Below are positions 13,381-29,300 of a stretch of DNA of 64,000 nt, piece by piece; position 1 is the stretch's first letter, and the number at the start of each line of letters is the position of its first letter. The translations under genes and the position numbers were made by a program. Source of the DNA: Rhyacichthys aspro (taxonomy: Eukaryota; Chordata; Actinopteri; Gobiiformes; Rhyacichthyidae); assembly GCA_036850595.1 (NCBI GenBank), contig CM072154.1, positions 5,817,010 to 5,881,009 on the forward strand, read 5' to 3'. The notes below the pieces were generated by a model, which was given only the letters and a program-made list of their open reading frames with translations, ran no database searches and was not told where the DNA came from.

Positions 13381-14288
13381 AGACACCTTTCTTCTACATT
13401 CAACCATGAACTGTGTTTCTGTCCTCTGTCACCCTACACTGACTCTTCAAAAAATTCATTCACTATACATTTGTATGCATTATCCTCTTGTACAGCACTT
13501 CTCCCACTCATCCTTTACTATAGCTATACCAGAAATAGTTCAGCATTTTTTGTAAATGGGGTTCTAGAAAGTACTTGATATATTACCTACAGTACACTAT
13601 CAGCCATGCTGGGAAAAAAATTGGAGTCATTGTCACATTTGTTGACTTAAAGATAATTTTTGGCAAAATCAAGGCAATTTTTGTATATTTTTTTGTAAAA
13701 GACAGTAACATACCACACCTGATTTGGCGTACTCGAGCTCTGTGAATTATAAATGTCACTTGCAAAATGTCACCAAGCAGCAAGCTCGTTATTGCTATCA
13801 ATGAATTAATGCAGTTTAGTTTAACAATTTTACATACTACTGTTTTTGTAGCAATTTCATTGGCTGGTACATACATGTAAGAGCAATTATCCAAACAGCT
13901 AAGTTTAAAAGAAAAAAATCTTCTAAAACGGTAGTCATTTTAGTGTATTTTGGTCTATGGAGACAGACAAGGCTAAAATTAAAGGAATTGAACCTATACC
14001 TACTTTTATTTTGCTGCTGCTTTTATATTGTTGTTTGAGCAGAAAAAAAAAAATTATTAAATAATATAAACATTTGAATTACCTTTTAGGTCAGTAGCTT
14101 TATTAGGGTGGCCAGGGAGTGCAAAACAAGTACTTAAACAAATGCACCAAAGGCAGATTAAAAAGGAAAGGGACTGTCTCAAACTACTGATACAAATACT
14201 AATGACTGTTCTTTCCAGAAGTTTAGCAACCAGCCACATTAAGAACAGTTGGGTGTAACTTCACTCATTTGGGTGATTGCCACAAGGA

Positions 14289-14459
<171 letters not shown>

Positions 14460-14569
14460 GAAATGCATACTCGGACTGTTTGTTTTTCCTTAAATAGACC
14501 ACTCTTTTCCAAGTAACGACCATTCCATTGACCGCTAACACTGTCACTTCTCTTGTTAGGCCCGAGCCC

Positions 14570-18668
<4,099 letters not shown>

Positions 18669-18699
18669 GGGGTTTGGGTGTGTCACTTCTCTTGTTATA

Positions 18700-20700
18700 T
18701 TTGGTATTTGTTGAAATGTACAACTATTTCTAATTTTTTCCTAGTGACTCCCATTTAAAAAGCAGACTGAAATATAAAACATATTAAAGTCTCACTGTGT
18801 TAGTTGAATACTGACCATATGGGACAACCAATCTTTTGACATGACTTTTGACTTCTTCCAACAAACATTACATCATAAACCCTCCTTCTTGGTGCTTCCA
18901 TTGCCACATCCTCCATCTCCTCATGATACTCCAGTAAATGTCACTTCCTTCTTCTTCAGCTCTTCACTTTTACAGGAAACGCTTTCAGTTCCATTCATCC
19001 ACGCCTCATCATAATTCTCTCACTTTACCCTTCATAGTATTCCATCACTTCTTCTTCATCCTCAAATCTTCTTGCTTCCAATTACCGGGTAAAGGCTTAA
19101 TCAGCTGTCACCTCTTATTTCTCACCTTCCTCTATGTTCGCTCTTCCACGGAACGTTTTTCTTCCACTAATCTTACATTGCCGTCATCTCTTTACATTTT
19201 CCTGTGTTAAATTAACACTAGACATTTCTGAAATGAAAATAATGCAAAACGGAAAAAAAAGACTAATCCAACCTCTTCCTGTGAAACATTGTCTATACTA
19301 GTAAATTAAACAGAGTGACACAATGTTATTTGTTCATTTCTAAAGTTGAACTACATACTTCCTTCCATATGTAAGAAACTAATGAGGCAATTACCAGCCA
19401 TTTGTAGGATTTCTAAGAATAGTTAAGTCAATATCAGGCTAATGTTTGGCCCATGTTCTGGGGCAGAAAAATTAAAATGAATGACATAAAAAGTGACATA
19501 AAAATATAAAGAAATACAAATAAAAATCTAGGCATAATGTAACTTTTGGGTAAGCACTTTTACTCCACATATTCTTGCTTTCGCATTGAAGTTCCAAATG
19601 AACAGTTGTATCCATGGCAAAAAAATAGTTTTCATCAACTTTCCTGTTCATCAAACTACGGCTGCACTGACCACAATCTAACAAATGTAACAGGCCATAT
19701 ATCCACAAGTTTACCATACAATAAACAATAGCACCCTGAACAGTCAAGCCAATTCAAGTTACAAAGGCTAAACAACCAATTGAAGCCTTAGACTTTAGCA
19801 TTAGTGGTTAGTGATCGCTGACTCTAGTTAGCATTGCCACGTTAGCTATGTCTCTTGTTGACAAGTGCTGTTGCCAATCTGCACCACAAAATTCTTCATT
19901 CCATCAAAGAAGGGAGACCTCGACATTTGCCCTTAAGGGCGCACTCACACCAGGGACATTTGAGTCTGATTTGGGGCCCTGAACATTTTGCCGCCATTGT
20001 ACCGTTCAGCAGCACACCTTTTTCAACTGTGCTGAAACCTGGAAGAGCTCCCTTTTCAAGCATGGATCAGACCACTCACATCAGATAAACAAACCAGACT
20101 TTAGGGGCATTTCAGGCCTGGGCACAGAACTGTTTGCCTGGTCTGAGTATGCCCTAAGTCATCTCCATGCTACTAATTATTCTTGGGTGAAACATAAACA
20201 AGTTCACCACTTTTTAAGAGGGCACAGTGCAGAAAATCTTTCTTTAAAAGTTTAACTTGTGAATAAGCTTCGATGTTGTTATTGTCAGTCACATGACTCT
20301 AAGAACTTAACCCTAGTGGTCATTTGCATATTGCAAACCTAAAACTTGTGGCAATTGCATCAAACCAAACTGTTTATGTTCAGTGTTTATTATCAAAAAC
20401 AGTGGTAACCAAAAAACCTAAAAAGTGAAGACATGTGGGCATAAAGTTTTTAGTTTCCACAGTGCACATGTTCTAAACAATTTTCTTAGATTTTTTATTA
20501 ATTTACTATATGCCATTGCTGCCTTCCTTCATTAAAAGCTGGAATAACAGCCAAAAGTTTGACTCAGGTCCTTTTGCCAACACCTCTCTTTATTCCTACA
20601 TTTTCTGACTAATACACTGCATCTCTGTCCAATACATGCTAAAAAAAAACCCTCAAAACTATATCCTAAAACAGCAGTCATGTATCTCACACAGTTTTTA
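18700..20700. other. Non-coding DNA with one short DNA transposon
   Basis: Ordinary intergenic or intronic DNA. No exon is supported. A MITE-like unit at 19.93-20.16 kb is listed separately. Confidence 0.5.
19934..20156. repeat. Short inverted-repeat element (MITE-like)
   Basis: The left end AGGGCGCACTCACACCAGG is an imperfect inverted match to the right end, whose reverse complement reads AGGGCATACTCAGACCAGG (17 of 19). The unit is about 220 bp with no coding capacity. No target-site duplication is obvious, so the superfamily (hAT is likely) is uncertain. Confidence 0.6.
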
Positions 20701-20859
20701 CTGGTCTTATCTTCCAGTCTATTTGAACCTATAAATCAAAAGTTATGTTAGAGTCAATGTAACTTCTTCCAGTGAGTGCACACGCGTAGTCATAGCACGC
20801 AGAGCAGTAATTACAAGACACCCTCAGCTTTAGGAGGTCCAGTTTTACTCCACTGGTCA

Positions 20860-21480
20860 TTCTGCTCACAATGTCCCTCCGGCAGTTCGCTATTAGTGCT
20901 GGGAGTGTGCTGCGGCGGAGATAAGCCAGCATCTCCATACATGGGAAGGCAGCAGGTGGACGAAGGAATAAAACATAAAAAGGGGGGAAGGGAAAGTCAC
21001 GTGGGGAAAAAAAAAAAAAAAACGACGGCCAGTGTGTAAAACAAGCTCTCCCTTTCCAACAATTACCTCAAGCCCTGCACTGCTCCTATCTCCAACTCCA
21101 GCAAACTCTCCAGCTGCAATTTACCGCTTGCACTGCGCTGATAATGCTGTCTCCAGGGTAGGAAGGGAAAGAGTGATGGGCTGGGAATGAAAGGGAGAAA
21201 GACAGAATGGGAAGAGCTAGGTAAAGAAAATTGTAAAAGAGGGGGAGATAGAAAAAAAAAGAGAAGACGCAAAGCAAGTATTACCATGGAAATTACAAAT
21301 GCAATCCCCCGAAAGCCAATTTACGCTTGTGTCAAACGCTCCAACATGTGATTTAACCAGAGGAAACTAAATCACCTCTTGACCCGATACGGCTGAGAGA
21401 CATTCAAATTAATGCGCTTTCATGCTGCTTTATCACTGAGATCGACGCATGCCAAAGTGCGAGGAACAAAACTTGCTCTG
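20860..21480. promoter_or_regulatory. Candidate regulatory block
   Basis: The DNA is non-repetitive with dense homeodomain/POU-like motifs, for example CATTCAAATTAATGCG at about 21404 and CAATTTACCGCTTGCACTG at about 21117. There is no splice-framed coding exon. It also contains the M13-primer-like stretch at 21019-21034. Function is inferred from composition only. Confidence 0.3.
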
Positions 21481-21634
21481 CTACAGGAAAATACACACAC
21501 AACAGCTCCGCCAAGAGGCCAACAATAAGCACTACATCATCTTAAAGGGATCAACTATGAACCCTTAAGTGGGCTACAATAAATTTGCATGGAGGGAAAA
21601 AAGGATATTAGACACCAAAATAGGAAATTTCAAT

Positions 21635-21895
21635 TGGCAAACAAAATGACTTACTGACAAGTGTGTGCTGTCAGTGAGTGGGTAAAGCACATTTACAAGC
21701 AGCTCAATATTCAATTGCTATTAATATACAAGCATCTAGGCTACACCAAAATCCTAAGTAGCACCGCATGGATGACCCAGGGTTATACACAGATCCTTTT
21801 AGGACCTGTGCTTCTTCATCAAAGACTGTTAGATTAGCATACACAATTGCTAACGCCACAAAACCTACATTAGGGGGAAAATTGTTAATGCCAGA
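21635..21895. repeat. Dispersed repeat R1, copy 2
   Basis: Shares CAGTGAGTGGGTA, GGCTACACCA, the TGTGCTTCTTCATCAAAGAC region and GCCACAAAACCTACATT with the 29.4-29.75 kb copy in the same order and strand. Class unknown; no open frame of note. Confidence 0.7.
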
Positions 21896-21899
21896 GCTT

Positions 21900-23666
21900 C
21901 TTAGCACTTTTGGCTAATTCATCAAGCAAGCACATCTGTATGCATCTACAGTACATTTGTGGTGTGGTGCCCCTTTGATATCCTCTTTGTCTGAAATACA
22001 AAGCATAAAAACGTTGATGTTAGCTTTTATCCAGCGACCGGTAATCTGTAATGACAGCCAACCAGGGACTAGTCCACTATAGACGCTGGATTGGAGCATA
22101 CAAGAATCAACACAGCTTTTTCAAAATAAAATGCACATAAGTAATTGCATAAATCAATAAAACAATTCCAGCATGTATTTGTGCTAAAGATTAAGCTGAA
22201 GAGGCTACTGTCTGCCTCCTGTGACACTGTAAACAGACTTGCACAGAGACAATAGACTATAGAGACTATAACTCATATAACACTATAGTGACCACTCCAT
22301 TCCAGTTATCATTACAAAACACAATTCTTATTTTACATGTATAGACCTACAACCCTTAAAAAACTTTACAAACTTTGCTGTTTTAGTGACTCTGGCGTGT
22401 TTGGCTACGATAGTGAATGCTTGTGATTGGTATCTGCTCTTTTAATAAACATACACCTGTTTAATGATGAGGCTCAGGGATATCTATTTGATGAAGTTTT
22501 GTGATATAACTCAATAACTGTGATAATAGTGATTAATGAAGTCCAACAGTCTGATCCTGCTATTACGCCAGATAATGCGCATAAAATTCTAAAAGATAAA
22601 TGCTGCTGCTTTTCTTTCCACGATGGGTGTGTCTTTTAAATGAGGAAGCTTGTAAAAAGATCAATGGCAAATATAACATTAGATAAGCACTGCTGGTATA
22701 CCGTAACAAATATTATACAAAATCTTATGTGCCGATTAGTAATGTTTGAGTTTTATTGTAATGTTTTGATGTAACCACTAGATGTCATCCAAGGACCATT
22801 TTCAACTTGCAAGAGATTTACAGTATATTTCAATGGAGTTGCCTGAATTAGTTGTTGGAGTGCAGTAATCTGACACGGGAATAAACAGGAGTAGGTTGTA
22901 CGTTTTTTTTTACACCCTTACAAAGCCTTTGGTTGTCCATTGGCTGGAAAAATAAATGATCACCAGTCAAAATGTTCAGTGAAAAATATGACAATAACAT
23001 AAATACTGTAATCCTCCCAGATCGATATGAACACAACTAGAAACTATGAACAACAGTAAATAAAACTGCTTCAAATGACGTGTGGACTCTGCAGTTTCTG
23101 AAGCACTTTCTCATACAAGTATTTCCGTACATATTTTACTTAAAACTGTATAATTTACGTCTAGCAAAACTGGATCGAACTACCTCTGTTGTAAAAAGCA
23201 CAGTATTTAGTTAGGGTGTGTGTTACTGTTGTATGTTAGTAATTTGTGTAAAAAAAAAAAAAAAAAAGCATTGTAATGATACAACTATAATATCTGCAAC
23301 ATTTTGTATGCAAATTACTGTATGTCATGATGGAATAATTCAATAAAAATTATTGTGGCAAAAAAATTACTTCAAATGAGTTTATCGGGGAAAAATGACT
23401 GCATTCCCACTTGTTGTCACCTCTACAGATCAAAAAATACACAGCAAAAACAAGAACAAATCTGCAGCTGCATGTAAATTTGTTTGACTATTATACTTAC
23501 TTACCAACTAATGTTATAATTTACTACTGCAGCCACGTCCTACCTTACGAGTTCACATCAACAGAACAAAACTTATTACGAAGAATAATAAATCAACATA
23601 CAGTAAATTAACACAATGACACAAAGCTAAGTTGTGAACCATTTGTCTATGTGTGTGTGTTTTTAC
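21900..23666. other. Non-coding DNA left of the CHCHD-family exons
   Basis: No further MICOS exon could be recognised here. Sequence is AT-rich with an A-run near 23250. If the gene continues leftwards, this is its intron. Confidence 0.5.
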
Positions 23667-23796
23667 CATTTGTTTGGCCCTCTCTGCTTCCTTTCGCGCC
23701 TGGAGTTTCTCTTTGCTCCTGGCTTTGGTCAGCTCGTCCACCACTGCTTCTTTTTGTGCCATTTTGGACAGCTCATCCTTGAGTATCTTGTGCTGC
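23667..23796 (-). CDS. chchd6-like coding exon 4
   Basis: 130 bp with acceptor TTTCAG and donor ATG|GTAAAA; phase 2 in, phase 0 out. It encodes a highly charged helix (QHKILKDELSKMAQKEAVVD and onward), fitting the coiled-coil part of Mic19/Mic25. No downstream partner exon was found. Confidence 0.8.
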
Positions 23797-26620
23797 CTGA
23801 AACACACATTTAAGCCAAGTTAATGCCACACCAGTGTTTACCCATTCGTCCAGAAGATGGCAGCATATACCTATTTTGAAACAGAGGGTGTTAGCAGTGT
23901 AGACTTCATGTTATAAACAGATTGATGATCTTAAATCTAGTGCCACTGTTAATAGGATGCCTAGATCTGGTAATGTCATGGTTGGAGTTATAGTGCACAA
24001 TGGTGTCAGTAGTGTAAGCACATTCTTTTAATGGATACCCACCTCTTCTGCTCGTCCTGTTTGTTCGACTGTGGACCAGCTTTGGTTTGTTGTTGTGGCT
24101 TTTGTTGGGACTCTGAGCTGTTACTACGAGACGACTCTAAAGCAAGCACAAGATTTATATTAGACTGTATAATTCATGAAGCAAAGAAATTAAAACTGTA
24201 GTATTTTTAATACACAAGGGTATTACAAAAAAATTACATTCATTTAAATAAAAACATGAATAAAATAACTTATTTTATTCAGATGTAGATACCATTCATC
24301 TTCTCTTGTTGTATTGTTTATGATTTTACTTAAGATTTTATGATTACTTAAAATGTGGTGTGTTGTATAAGTAAATAAATAAACAGTATTTAATTACCCT
24401 TAACTATACCGTTAAAATTTTTGTGTTGGAACTATATAAACACTATTGACATAAATAAAAATGTAACTGTTATAGTGTTCATTTATATTATTCAACCACT
24501 GTACAGTATGTAATCCCACTAATTTTGAATCTAGAATTTGGCCATCTAAAACTTAATTATTTGAAAAGTTGTATATGTTGAGTGGCTCTACTATAAATGA
24601 ATGACTATGCATCTCCCACTGACAGAACCCATTTACATGTACAAGGATTGTCAATGTTGATGTGACAGAAATGAAAGTTATCCAGAAAGAGCCACATGTG
24701 AGTGTGCTTTTGTCTATTTGCTGTCACTAAAAATGAAACAATCCCACAAATGATCAAATGGTCAAAAATCTGAAAAGAATACTAAATGAAGCTTAAAACT
24801 TTTTTTCACACTTTAAAGGCAGATAGTCCTAAAGCACTCTCAAGCAATTATTTAGAGGCTATTTATTAATATGTAGTGGAGCAGGTGTGGAGTATATTAA
24901 TAAACTGAGCAGAGTCCTGAATTCAGTCCAATAAAAGAGTGTTCTGAAGGACGTTCTGAAAGATATTGCCTTACCTCCTTGACATGATTAGTTAATGCAT
25001 GAGAGAAACTTTAGTCAGCTATGTTTGTCATTGATGGGTTAAGCTATTATTTTCAGTCTGTGTTGTGTGGAATTTCCTTCATTTTACACAAGTCAAAGAT
25101 AAATTTAGCATGTAAAGGGGAAACTAGTAAGTATATATTTCAATACATTTAATCTATTCATAATAATGGATGTGACTTGTACCTGTGTCTTTCTGTGGAC
25201 TTGATGGGGTTGTCGGCGTTCTTTCTGGAGCAATATTTGCCACTCCTTTCATCCTCTGAAGGACATCTTCCGACAGCTAGATTAAAAAATTAAAAAAAGC
25301 AATCTATCTATTATACAACATAAAACCTGCAATCCAGAACTTCAGGGATTTGTCATTGCTCTTGTATCACACAAATGGTTAAATGTTCCTTACCCTAAAC
25401 CAAAATAAGCAGCACTGGCCACTGACTCACCCTTTCTATGACTCATGTCATTTGAATGTGCAGACGGGTCAAATAAAAGGGGTTTCTGAGTTTTCCCATT
25501 TATTGTACCAAATAGCACAACTTAACATTTTGAATAGCGTTTGCATATATGTTTTGAAGTTTTAAAATGCTATGTTGCAACTTTTTTAATTCTTTAACCA
25601 TTGACCACACCCAACCAAATTGTCTCAGTTTATCCTTTCAACCCTTAACCACATTCAACAGGGCACAGCAGTAGCCCATTTGGTTGACCATTAAACTGTG
25701 GAAAATATTTTGGTTATTACAATTCATTCTCTTGGCACCTACTAATACTTTTAACCAAGTATTTTAAAACCCGTTTGTTTGTACTAACTTCCTTATTATA
25801 AGTTAGTCTACAGTCTTTTTTTCTTTCATTTTATTCCTCACTGTTTCTTTATCCAATGTTAGCACTTCACTGCCAAGAAAGGAGACACACCAAAATCCAT
25901 TAAAAAGGTATAAAATAAGTACTGTGGGTTTAACCACTGCTTTGATAAATGGGTTTTAATAGAATATGTACAGTATTCAATTAGAAAAAAAAGAAAGAAA
26001 AAAGAAAAGCAGAGTGCAACGCGCGTATGTCACCTTCTACTAAATGTTAGCTAATAACACACGTTTATCTGTCAATGTTAAAAATGCTACAGGCTAACTA
26101 GCTACAAAACACTACCAATGCTACCGGTATTAAGGGTTTATGAGTCAGTTTATTCATACTAGGTGTACAGTTTATGCCGAATTTATAGTAATAACACAAA
26201 GAAACTGGGTGTCGCGTGGTTAAGCTGCCAAAGTTGGTTTTGGCATATTATTTTTTACTGGTTTTCTATCTACTGTTTATTATGAGTGAAGTTTGGCATG
26301 ACGGAAAGGCACCGGAGGTTGTATGTCAACCTGTCACAGCCCCTGCATCCCGGTACCTCCTCCTCTCAACGCCCATACAGCCTATACATGCTCCTAATAT
26401 ATCGGTAGTTTAAATATAAAAATAAGGTAGCGTTTACTGACTTTGACTCGCTAACTGCTAAAGCTAACTATTTAGCACAAGGGGGCGTAGATTAAAGCAT
26501 GAAGGCTAATCAAAACGAAAGCTAGATTAGCATTACCTTGACTCCACGCAGAATTCTCACTCTGTCCTCATCGTCAACACCGAAAGACACTTTTCTGGTC
26601 GTACTCTCCCCGGATCCCAT
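23667..26620 (-). CDS. MICOS complex subunit Mic19/Mic25-type (CHCHD3/CHCHD6 family), 5' four coding exons
   Basis: The product belongs to the coiled-coil/CHCH family of the mitochondrial contact site and cristae organising system, which anchors cristae junctions at the inner membrane. Four exons join in frame to 134 codons: 26537-26620, 25183-25276, 24043-24136 and 23667-23796, each with AG/GT borders. The start MGSGESTTRKVSFGVDDEDR fits the N-myristoylation pattern (Gly2, Ser6) and RVSFGVDEEER-type opening of CHCHD6; CHCHD3 opens RVTFEAD. A conserved LSEDVLQRMK follows, then a Ser/Pro/Gln-rich linker and a charged helix rich in Lys, Glu and Ala. The reading is open at the last donor. The later exons for the rest of the coiled coil and the twin CX9C domain were not found in the 23.6 kb to the left. 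They may be farther off, hidden by the poly-C artefact, or missed. Confidence 0.82.
24043..24136 (-). CDS. chchd6-like coding exon 3
   Basis: 94 bp with acceptor TTTAG and donor AG|GTGGGT; phase 1 in, phase 2 out. It encodes a Gln/Ser-rich, probably disordered linker. Assignment rests on phase compatibility and position between exons 2 and 4. Confidence 0.7.
25183..25276 (-). CDS. chchd6-like coding exon 2
   Basis: 94 bp with acceptor CTAG and donor G|GTACAAG; phase 0 in, phase 1 out. It encodes LSEDVLQRMKGVANIAPERT and a Thr/Pro/Ser linker. The LSE-V--RMK core is the family signature after the first exon. Confidence 0.85.
26537..26620 (-). CDS. chchd6-like coding exon 1
   Basis: 28 codons from ATG at 26620 to the donor AAG|GTAATG. 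It encodes the N-myristoylation-type start and the KVSFGVDDEDRVRILRGVK block. The ATG is the only reasonable start; upstream bases are the 5' leader. Confidence 0.85.
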
Positions 26621-27236
26621 GTTTTAAAGTAGGTTTTATTGATGTGAGTTCAGTGGTACACGTTATATACACAATAATGTTGGTAAAACCCTGCTACTGC
26701 CCGGTCCAATGACATGGATAAGTGACAGATGGGATGTGGGTTGCCAGATTTGTCTTGAATCAGCCTTCGTTTAACGCAAATACTACTTGTCCAAATACTT
26801 CAGCAATTTATAAGTTTTTGTAACATAGGTATATAACATGTGTTTTTATACTGTTAAGACAAAAGAGTTGAATGTCAGGTAGTTTAAATGTCCTGTGAAA
26901 AGCCAAATCTGGCAACCCCACTTTAAACCTTACATCATGGAGCTTGGCAAATGACACAGTTAAATCCTTTATATTAGAGTCTATACTCTATGAAAAAACT
27001 GAGAATTGTAGGAGTCATACTGCTAAAATGCAAAATATATTATTTTGTTCAGCTGAAAGTCATCTTAGCTTAGCTTTTTAAAAGTCATTAAAATCATAAT
27101 TGTATGATTGGTTCAGTGAAATTTGTCAAAAACATGTAGGATTATTATTTTAATGAAGACACTCACTCCCTTTATAGATGAATAGTATGGTGTTACCAGG
27201 CAGCAGTAAAAGACGAAGAGTTACATCATTATTCTG

Positions 27237-27279
<43 letters not shown>

Positions 27280-28591
27280 TTAATTGATGTTTATTTATGA
27301 TGCTTGTCTTTCTCTTTATGTAAATATTATATCATTTTATTACCTGGAATAATAAATTGCATGACGGATTACTTATATTACATATTGTATATTATGTGAA
27401 TTAATAATAATAAAAAGATGTAGTTTTTCTATATTAAAATCGTTTGAATGGATATTGACTCCATTAAAGAAAGTAACATACCATACCATACCTGTCAATT
27501 AAAAGGACTGTCACGAAGGGAAATGTTAAAAGATATGGTCATTTAATAATCAAAGAAGCAAATCTTTAAACATGTACATTAAATAGAGAAAATTATTTTG
27601 TTTTGTTAAACAAAAAAAAAACAAAAAAACGTGAAATGAATCAGACTGCACAGAGCTTGGTTACACAGCAAAGGAATGGTGTCAGTTTCAGGGAGAGAGG
27701 GCTGCATGAAAGATCAACTAACCTGCACATCCAACAGGTTAAGTTGAAACTACAAGTGAAAATGATGAGAGAGTCATTTTCTGCAGTGCTTGCTGATTTA
27801 ATCTAATTTAATAAAAGTTGGAATCATAATTCACAATTACACAAAAATATGTTTTACCTTACAAAAAAATATCAATGACAATATAAATTAGGGACGCTAA
27901 GTTCATTTGCTAAAAAAATAAAAAAAAAATAAAGGTGGATCCCTTGGCACATCATTGCTTGTATTTAATCATCAGTGGGGGCCCCCCTTACTACTTGGGG
28001 GCCAGGGCAATTGCCCAGTTTGCCCACCTCGTTGTAATGGCTGAATTAAATATACAAAAATAAGAGAAAACATTGCATTAAAGGTGGGGTGTGTAGTTTT
28101 TGTCCTTTCTTTGGCAATATCTGGTGGTGAAAGCGCAGACTGTAAATTCCACCTCACACTCCTCCTGTTTGGGGGAGGGTATGAACAGCTACTGTAGCCC
28201 TGCAGGGACATGATGTTGTCTATAAACAAACTGTGCATGTCCCATAGCAGTGCTCAGTTTGTCCGCTCCAGGCATCTGTAGGAACAGGAATAGGAACTAT
28301 TAAACTTCCTCTGGCACTTTACATGTCTGTGTCCGAAATCACTACAATATGTCACTTCACAGGGCTGCACGATACAGTGGATTTAGATTGGACAAAACTA
28401 GTTAACCATCTCAGACAATCTCTTTTCCTGTTAATCATGTGACACTGGTGTGTATATATACACACCAAAGTCTAGCTGGCGTTCATTACAACATTGTGAC
28501 TTAAATATCAATTTGCAAAATATAGGGACGATGGCGTAGATCGAGACAACTGAAAGCACAGTTTTTACTGACGTGACACATTTTCAAATGT
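26621..28591. other. Intergenic: MICOS gene upstream region to TRIM 3' end
   Basis: Holds the unmapped promoter and leader of the MICOS gene, a (TTA)n microsatellite, and AT-rich DNA. No additional gene is seen. Short A-rich runs occur near 27610 and 27920. Confidence 0.5.
27235..27281. repeat. (TTA)n microsatellite
   Basis: About 15 perfect TTA units. Confidence 0.95.
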
Positions 28592-29300
28592 TCACATTCC
28601 GCTGTACAGTGTGATCCATGACTCCGGTGTGTTTGAGTGAATGCTGAACGCTGGGTAAACCGGCTCTCTGAAAACAGCCCTGAAGGTGTGAAGATGCTCC
28701 CGACGCCCTTTAGTGCTGTGGAAAGTTAAAGTCCCACCCTCGTAGTCCAGCGCTATCTCAATCCTGACCGGGTGATTGGTCATCTCCCCCAGTGCCATGT
28801 TACAGGACGACTGGCACACCGTCAGCTTGCCGTTTTTCCATTGCAACCTCCAGGACACCGAGTTGTGCCCCAGGCGGCTGTGGTCACCGCGCCGGGGGAT
28901 GCTCTTGTAGCACACCCCCAGGGACCACATGCTGTTGGCGCCAACTTCAACCACCCAGACGTGCTCGCCACTGGAAATGCACTGACGGGACAGGATCTGA
29001 GGAGCGGTGGTGAAGCGCTCGGGGTGGTCCGCATACTGCTGCTTGGTGGAGCTGTATTTGATGGTGCGCAGGTCATTGGAGACGATCAGACTGGGGTGGG
29101 CAGTGACCAGGTTGAAGGTGAGGTCCAGGGGGTTGAGGAGGACGTGGAGGGAGTCCAGGAGGCGCGTCATTTCGGAGCGGAAGTCTTGGGTCTTGAGGCC
29201 TGCCTGAAGCCTCCTGGTGTTGAGTGGAGCCTTCGATGGGAGATGGGAGGGAATGGAGCTGGTGATGACTTCTCTCAGCTTCTGTTCAATCACCACAAAC
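28592..29300 (-). CDS. TRIM gene coding exon 4 (PRY-SPRY) with stop
   Basis: 709 bp ending in TGA (28592-28594), acceptor CTCCAG at 29301-29302. It encodes the coiled-coil end, a linker and the PRY-SPRY domain, whose blocks include HVWVVEVG, WSLGVCYKS, VSWRLQWKNGKL, LDYEGGTLTFHS and PVYPAFS. The antisense frame of 205 aa is its shadow. Confidence 0.92.
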
